Below, one piece after another: positions 57,838 to 64,000 of a DNA stretch of 64,000 nt. Origin of the DNA: Brachionus rotundiformis (lineage: Eukaryota; Rotifera; Eurotatoria; Ploima; Brachionidae); NCBI GenBank assembly GCA_016802295.1, contig JAESIW010000124.1, forward strand, positions 124,001 to 188,000, written 5' to 3'. Both the position numbers and the translations under genes were made by a program. Within the stretch, counting starts at the first letter, position 1. Each line of letters starts with the position of its first letter. The notes below the pieces were generated by a model. The model saw only the letters and a program-made list of their open reading frames with translations. It ran no database searches and was not told where the DNA came from.

Positions 57838-57951
57838 ACAGAAGATTCGAAAGTAAATGTAATTTGAAAAGAGAGAAAAGCAATGATTCAATAAGCTTGA
57901 AAATGAAGAGAAGTGAATCATGGGATGCCAAGAACAGGGTTTACACCAAGT
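57838..57951 (+). pseudogene. C-terminal fragment of the single-pass membrane protein gene
   Basis: Corresponds to the last 38 or so codons of 54467-55056 in opposite orientation, including KREKSNDSISLKMKRSESWD and the same stop. It has no upstream coding sequence. It marks the inner edge of the inverted duplication and shows that the duplication cut this gene. Confidence 0.88.
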
Positions 57952-58617
57952 AATGTATTTTTTAAATTTATTAAATTGGTTAATATATGAGTTTTTAATT
58001 TAGTTCATTTCATTTAGAGAGTAAAAAAAATAACGGAAGAAAAAACCAAGATACTTAATAATTTTAATGTTTTTAAAATAAATATTTGTATTTTTTATAA
58101 TTAAAGTTATCAAAATATTAAATAATATTATTTATTAAAAAATAAAAATTATTAAAGAAAAAATGTTTTACAAAATTGACTGCTATATTATTAAAAAATA
58201 CTACATTTAGAATAAATTAATAAGTAATAGAGGTTAGACTCAAAAACTAGAATGATATAATAATTTTTATAATTTTTGCTATCAATATATTATTTATTAA
58301 AAATAAAAATAAAAAAAAAAATTATTTTTTAGTCTGATAATTCTAATTGATTATTGTTAAACATTCAATTAATCAGTGTATTTAATTTAATTGAAGTAAA
58401 ATAAGTGGTCAATTAATGTGGTTTTCGTGTGCACAATTAATTTACCTGAATTGGTTTCGAGTACTGATAGATGGATAGATAATGTTCATTTATTTTATGA
58501 ACGAAGACCAATATTGAGCTAATTTGCCTTAATTGACAAAAAAATATTGATATAAAATTTGTCTTGATATTGGTGAGATTATGTTTTACTTTTGGCTTTG
58601 GAAAGAAAGATTTAAGA

Positions 58618-59226
58618 ATGAATAACCAAGAAAGTTTTTTGTTCAATGGTAACTATTTGGATTATTCCCGTCACTCGACCACTCCACCACATGCTCTTTC
58701 CAATAGTTCCGTTTATTTAACTTCTCCAGAGCAGTCAAACTCAAGCAGTGATTCGAGCTGCTATTTCTTATCACCTCAATCACACTATAGCTCGTATTCT
58801 TATGCTTTGAATTCAGACTTTGGCTATGGCACATATCCATCATATTATAACTATTACAACAACTATGCTGACAATTATTATTACTCTAATAATAATTACT
58901 CTCTACCATCATACAATTATCAAAACGTTGCTCAGCAAAACTCAAGGGAACAAGTGGTCCATTCAAAAGTAGTTGCTCAGGAATTGGATGAAGCTCACGA
59001 ACATGTGGTTAAAGAAGAAAATGCAAAAAAAAGAAGAATTCGCACACAGTTTACCATGGAACAGAAGAAATATTTGCTTGCAATATTCAGAGATACCATT
59101 TACCCTTCAAAAGAACAGCTTGAAATGGCCGCTCAAAAGCTCTCAGTTTCCATGTCTACCGTACAAACCTGGTTTAAAAATACTCGAAGTAAACAAAAAA
59201 AGTTGTGCAACAGTAAAAATTTGTGA
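58618..59226 (+). CDS. Divergent K50 homeodomain protein, copy 2
   Basis: 202-aa single-exon frame from the ATG at 58618. It differs from copy 1 only in a few residues of the N-terminal low-complexity region (for example SLFNGN- versus SVYNGN-type changes near residues 7-9, and one Ser/Leu change each near residues 42 and 50). The homeodomain (about 138-197) is identical, with Lys50 and Asn51. The frame stays open about 50 bases upstream of the ATG without another in-frame ATG. The 5' flank differs from copy 1 by small indels, so regulation could differ. A recent gene pair; see copy 1 for function. Confidence 0.9.
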   Translation: MNNQESFLFNGNYLDYSRHSTTPPHALSNSSVYLTSPEQSNSSSDSSCYFLSPQSHYSSYSYALNSDFGYGTYPSYYNYYNNYADNYYYSNNNYSLPSYNYQNVAQQNSREQVVHSKVVAQELDEAHEHVVKEENAKKRRIRTQFTMEQKKYLLAIFRDTIYPSKEQLEMAAQKLSVSMSTVQTWFKNTRSKQKKLCNSKNL

Positions 59227-60307
59227 TACTTGATATTTAATTTCTTTGTAAATATTTTTACCATTTTTTAATTATTATTTATTTAATAAATAAAATGTTT
59301 CTAATAATTTTTTTTCGCATCTTCCTCTATAAATATTACTTTTAATTACCAGGGATTAGTATATTTAATTATATTTTATTAATTAATCTTAATTCAAATA
59401 ATTTTTTTTTCATTTCTTAAACTAATTATTTGATTTAAAAACTAAACTTAAAAATAATATTTATATTCTAAAAATAAACTTATACATTAGCTCTCAAAGT
59501 GTGTCAGATGTTCCAAAGGGTTTATCAATTATGTAATCTTCAATACTCAATTAAATTAATTTTCACTGAGATTAATTTTCTATTTTAGATATATTTTTCA
59601 TTTCTTAAAAATATTGTTTATTTTTAACTTATTATTAATACTGAATAGTCAATTTATCCCAAAAAATACAAAAGACCGATCTATATGTTCTAAATTGAAT
59701 TTGTGTCAAAAAAGTAATATTGTAAAACAATTTATAAAATGTAAAATTTAATTTAAATAATCAATTAAAACAATTTTAAAATTGTAATTAAGAAAAGATA
59801 ATTCTTCTTTATTTACCATAATTTTTTATCAAAATTCTTAAATCACACAAAATAACCAAAAACTCTTAGATAACGAAGGGATGCTTAGGTTAAATGTTTA
59901 AATTCTGCTTTAATTAAATAATTAATAGAAAAGATTTATTCTATTTTCTGTTTGTTTGAATAATTTAAATCCTCAATCTGACAAGTTTAATAAATAAAAT
60001 TGCATTATAATTAAATCATTTCTATATATAATATTAAATATCTTATCTTTTTTCGGTGCTATGTATTTTTTTTGTTTAAATTCAATTCATAATACTTTAT
60101 AAACTACATATTTACCATTAAGTTATCTAAAGAATTAAAATAATTCCAAAAACTTAATTAAATATAAATGAATATAATATCATGATGTGATTTAAATATT
60201 CTGTTCTGTTTAATTATTTATTAAAATTAGTATGATTGAACAATAAAATGAAAAAAATATTATCTATTATAACAAAACAAATATTTCAACTTTTGTTAAA
60301 TGTTAAA
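59227..60307. other. AT-rich intergenic DNA
   Basis: Nothing recognised after the end of the duplicated arm near 59295. Confidence 0.4.
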
Positions 60308-60631
60308 TTAAAATATACCAGAATGTAAACAATTATTTTTTTTATTCGGTCTCTTAATGTCCGAAAGGTGACAAGGCTGGTTGCATGTTAGACACTTGTA
60401 CTTGATCGAAGGAATTTTGGCGCAGTTGTCAAAGCGGCTGTTGTTTTTTGGAGTTTTTACAATTGTCACCACCGGATTTGATTTAGGCTGTGGTAAATCA
60501 CCGCTCGGATTCAAAACTTGGGTACACTTTTGATCACTATTTGGACAAATTTTTTCTTGACTGAATGTCCAAGTTAAATAAAGTAGAAAAAACAAAATTA
60601 AAATTAGAATTTGAAGCAGATAATCCGTCAT
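60308..60631 (-). CDS. Small cysteine-rich secreted or membrane-anchored protein
   Basis: The ATG at 60631 opens a 107-codon frame ending in TAA at 60308. Residues 4-24 are a strong hydrophobic segment (LLQILILILFFLLYLTWTFS), most likely a signal peptide. The rest is hydrophilic with eight Cys, including ICPNSDQKC and KCLTCNQPCHLSD, a disulphide-rich pattern, and one NNS sequon. No family recognised. Less AT-biased codons than the surroundings support a real gene. It could be the first exon of a larger gene. Confidence 0.5.
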   Translation of the reverse strand: MTDYLLQILILILFFLLYLTWTFSQEKICPNSDQKCTQVLNPSGDLPQPKSNPVVTIVKTPKNNSRFDNCAKIPSIKYKCLTCNQPCHLSDIKRPNKKNNCLHSGIF

Positions 60632-61781
60632 TACCTATTTATCGATTTTAGAATAGATATTTTATTTTTCTATGCACAGAGCGTCTCAATCGAAAGTTTG
60701 TTATTTTAGCAAAAATAATGCATTAAATAATAAATGTCAGTAATTAAATTTACTAACATGTTTTAATATTTATGCTTTTTTTCATAACAAAAAAGCTTTT
60801 TAGATTATTGTAATCATTTTAAAGATTATTATTTTTATTTAGATGATTCAACTTCATATTAATTAGATGTAATATTTGAATTAATTATTTTAATAAAATA
60901 CCGGACATTAAAGAACTTATCTCTGATAAAAATTTAGAAAATAAATTTTTTGAAAAATACTTTTAAAAGATAAGGAAATTTTAAAAAAAGTGCTATATTT
61001 TGGATAAATTTTCGGATGAAACATTTTAAATTCCATAAAAAAGTTAAAGCTTCTTTTTAGTATGTTGAAGACTCTTTTAAGTTTGTTGAATAATAATAAT
61101 TTGGTGATTGTTAATAAAATTCAGAAAAATATAGACTATTTATTTTTATTTAATTTTAAGAAAAATAATTCCAAAAAATTATACTCTTTTAAGTGCATTT
61201 TTATTCGTAAGTTTACAGAAAAAAGTTTTATCAGAATATTCAATTATTGAGAAACCCAAATTGGAATTGTTATTAAATATAAAAAAATTAAATTTGTTTT
61301 ATCTAAGCCTTTAGGCAAAACACCTAAAAAAGGAAGCTTACAAAAAACATTCGTAGCACCTGGCTTCGACAAAGTAAGCAACAAAACTTTAAAAAACTGT
61401 CCATGAGTCGCTTTAAATCGTCTTTTAACACTCCTTAACGCTTCTTTAAAAATTGGTAACATTCTTTAGGAACTTAAAATCTCTAAGATCATCATGATAA
61501 ACCCAAAAAAGTCCTGCAAAAGGAGTTTGATATGACATCTCAACAAAAAATTCTATAAAACTTTAGAAACAGGGATTGAACGAATTTTTGCTTAAGTAGA
61601 TCGAACAATTCATTCGAAATAGAAAATTCAAAGTTTCCTCGAACAACACTTAGTCGATAGAATTCCCCATTAAAGACGGAGTATCACAAGAAAGCTGCTT
61701 ATCTAAACTCTTTAGCAATGAAAATTAAAAAGAAGGAAGAGAGAGAAAATAATGTTGTTCTTTCAATTCCAGCTTCACATT
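60632..61781. other. Intergenic DNA
   Basis: No gene supported. The open frames at 61062-61250 and 61244-61462 (minus) have no recognisable product. The part from about 61480 may belong to the 3' flank of the Merlin-type element. Confidence 0.4.
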
Positions 61782-62519
61782 TTAACTGCAATCACGGGGA
61801 TGAAATGGCCTTGTCAAACAAATTGTCAAGACAATTAAAATTTCTGAAATTAGAGTAAAGAAGGCCAAAAGGATTGGTCGTAAACCTGAGCTCGATTGAG
61901 CTATGGCAAACGAGCGTGTACTGGTCCAAATTGAAATGGAATCAGTAGTAAACTCTTTTAACTTACTAATTTTATTGTAAGAACTCCAGCAGTTTGAGTA
62001 AATTATTGTACCAGAATGACATCTATTAAATATTATATTTAATAATGTCGGGGCTTCACTGTCGGTAACTATTGACATATACTAGCGAGAAGTGTCTCCA
62101 CGTTCGACAAACCCAAATACCCAAATTTGGCCTTTTTTAAGATCTTTGCCTTTATTATATTTGACTTGAGCGTACAAGCACTCGTCAATCTCCACTTTTT
62201 TTCCTCGGCCGCCTAAAAGCAAATTTTCTTTGTCAATACCAACACTACATAACTGTCTTAATCTGTAAAACAAACTAGAAACTACATCTCGTCCGATTTT
62301 CTCATCTAAATTTAATTCTATTACTGACAAAGACTTATTGATTGTTAACTGACTTGACCAGCATTTGATTAAAGCAACAATGGTTGAAGGCGTTTTTTTA
62401 AACATTGCAAAAAAAGACCCTTCGTAAGCAAATTTAAAACGGCCGCAAGACGAACAACGCCAGTACAAATTTTGATTTTTGGCGTCTTAACTTCTTTTTT
62501 GCTTTTTTTTTCCATTTTG
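61782..62519 (-). pseudogene. Merlin (IS1016-like, ISXO2 domain) transposase remnant
   Basis: Minus strand. An N-terminal zinc-ribbon-like piece (YWRCSSCGRFKF) is followed by a spacer and KKVEIDECLYAQVKYNKGKD, the first catalytic block with Asp. IWVFGFVERGDTSR, then a TAG-type stop, and in a continuing frame LNIIFNRCHSGTIIYSNCWS follow. The block normally reading S-D-x-W-x-x-Y reads S-N-C-W-S-S-Y here, so the second catalytic Asp is Asn. The stop at about 62082 and this substitution show that it is inactive. The family occurs in several invertebrates. Confidence 0.72.
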
Positions 62520-63529
62520 AATCAATATAACTTTAATTCTAAGTAAGTATTTTCTTTATTTAATTTTTCAAATTTCAATATTGATGATTCACTTTTTTAA
62601 AATGATGGTTGTGCATTAGTGATCAAACGTACGTATATAAAAAGTTTTGTTATTTGCCTGTTTGTAATGTCTTCAATAAACTCGAGATATGAACTTCATT
62701 CTACTCTAATTTCATGCATTTTACTTATTCTTAATGAATCATCCGATGTTAGATATGGCTTTGGATTCGACTGTCTTGTTAATGAAGACGATGTTTGAGT
62801 TGATTCGTCTTTTTCGTCAAAAATAAATTGACGGTTTCGGCTAAACATTCAATCGCCTTTGTCGAAATTCAACTCCATAGGACTCTTCATACTATAATGC
62901 TAATTTTGACGTATTTAAAATTGCTGCTGTCAAATAGATTATCGAATTTAATTCAAAATTTAATCTCGATTTAATCGATTTTTTCAGTTCATCGACAAAT
63001 TGTTTTTTAACCCAAGTTTCATTAATGGCGCCTGAAGTTCCATTTAAAAAAAAAATGAGACCAGGGATAAAATTGCCTATTGTCCAATCAGTTTTTTGTG
63101 TCAAAACAGATAAAGTATAAACAAAAAGTAATTCAATTTATAAAATCATCAAAGAACTACCCCAAAGACTGTCATAACAGGGCGTCTACTGATATTACTG
63201 CTTGGGATACAGCCTTCCCTATTGCTACTACTACTACTAAATCATATGTTAATGTAGTATCCCTAGTATTAAGTTTATTCAGCTTTAGTTGTTATAGTTA
63301 AATTTTAATTAAACTCATATTTATGAAATTACAAATTTTAGAAACTTTTTAGAAAATACAAATAGTTATTTTTGGAAAGGGATAAGTTGTTTGCTTCTAT
63401 TCAAACAAGCGTCTTTTTAATAATTTTAGTTTTGTTTATTTTTTCTTGGTAGTCGTTTAATAAATTATTTAAAACAAAAACATCTCTCTTAATTTTGGAA
63501 GATATTACATCTGGCGCAGTGAGCTAAGA
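62520..63529. other. Spacer with a LINE tail and a possible LTR end
   Basis: Bases 63165-63243 read like the 3' tail of the LINE family seen elsewhere, ending in a CTACTACTACTA run. Just before the gag frame, ACATC-TGGCGCAGTGAGC at about 63507-63523 could be an LTR end followed by a primer-binding site. No gene recognised otherwise. Confidence 0.45.
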
Positions 63530-64000
63530 ATGGAGGGAAGTTTCGGTTCATTCAATCCGGATATTGACATTTCCAGTATAGGTACGAGATGGACTACTTA
63601 CAAGATTCGATTCGAGGATTATATGGTAGCAAAGAGTGGGAAAAAGTTTTCTGAGATTGATGATTTATAAAAAAGGCTTCATTTTTACACCATGTTGGAG
63701 AGAAAGTTTTTGAAATGTACCAGTCTGTTGCCAAGAATGAGCATTCATATGCTGACGTTGTGACAAAGTTAGATTAGTTTTTCGTTGAGAAGATAAATGT
63801 TGAGTACGAGAAATATGTATTTTCCCAAGCACGACAAGGTAGAACTGAGCAGTTTGACGTTTTCGTAAATAGGCTTAGAATGTTTGCCAAGAATTATAAT
63901 TTTGCAAATGTAGATTCCAAGATAAAATCAAGAATCATTCAAGGTTGTTTTTCGGAATCTCTACGAATTAGAGCGTTAACAGACGATATAAGTATAGATG
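63530..64000 (+). pseudogene. Ty3/gypsy-like retrotransposon gag, 5' part, frameshifted and cut by window end
   Basis: The ATG at 63530 starts a frame with RWTTYKIRFEDYMVA (the W-x-x-[YW]-x-x-x-F-E-x-[YF] of gag capsid). A TAA follows near 63667 together with a frame change. The second frame continues with a KxxFLHHVGEKVFEMY block, then FSQARQGRTEQFDVFVNRLR and IKSRIIQGCFSESLRIRAL. These are the conserved helices of the retrotransposon capsid. At least two stops interrupt it. It proceeds past the window, so whether pol is present cannot be seen. Confidence 0.75.

Larger units (their letters stand above)
57838..59295 (+). repeat. Inverted duplication, right arm (pairs with 52960-54600)
   Basis: Mirror copy of the left arm, containing the membrane-protein tail, the shared upstream region and the second homeobox gene. 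Similarity continues about 70 bp past the homeobox stop codon. Confidence 0.88.

Noticed and set aside
1..64000. CRISPR array, operon or bacterial contamination
   Set aside because: No regular repeat-spacer structure. Introns, a GPCR, a homeodomain and animal transposons show eukaryotic nuclear DNA, although regular WD40 repeats can look bacterial.
1..64000. tRNA, rRNA or snRNA genes
   Set aside because: None recognised on reading both strands; small RNA genes could still be missed without a covariance-model search.

Overview
The window looks like nuclear DNA of a small invertebrate with a very AT-rich, compact-intron genome. A monogonont rotifer such as Brachionus is my best guess. This is an inference from base composition, GT-AG introns mostly of 45-120 nt, animal-type genes (a biogenic-amine GPCR, a homeodomain protein, a secreted M14 carboxypeptidase) and many decayed transposons. 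It is not read from any marker gene.

1-29 kb is a rearranged multigene array. Seven full, partial or decayed copies of one gene encode a signal peptide, a short Cys-containing N-terminal domain and a WD40 propeller. Three copies are intact (3798-5006, 9315-10544, 24659-25858), each with seven blades. One is cut by the window edge (1-452). Two are damaged in or next to exon 1 (13380-14176 minus, 17079-18286). One is a one-blade relic (7118-7255). All five copies that retain the exon 1/exon 2 junction have an intron of exactly 57 nt. Flanks are shared as direct and inverted segmental duplications, and blades are shuffled between copies. Secreted WD40 propellers are unusual, and this family is the strongest candidate here for an undescribed system. 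Remnants of MULE, LINE, Tc1, hAT and foldback elements lie between the copies.

30-33 kb holds a RecQ-type helicase pseudogene with an internal identical 294-bp duplication, then a short C2H2 finger fragment. 33.8-36.1 kb (minus) is a complete 13-exon secreted carboxypeptidase A-type gene. 37.9-46.2 kb carries a LINE fragment and a complete three-exon octopamine alpha1/OAMB-like receptor (minus). One intron of the receptor holds LINE copies, one split by a MITE, and its stop codon lies inside another MITE.

46-53 kb has few recognisable genes but may hide a multi-exon gene near 49.6-51.5 kb. 52.9-59.3 kb is a large inverted duplication with two near-identical K50 homeodomain genes as outer ends. 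Between them are a single-pass membrane protein gene (54.5-55.1 kb) and a two-exon glycosyltransferase-like gene (55.5-56.6 kb). 60-64 kb contains a small secreted Cys-rich ORF, a Merlin-type transposase relic, a LINE tail and the 5' part of a Ty3/gypsy-like gag that runs off the window.
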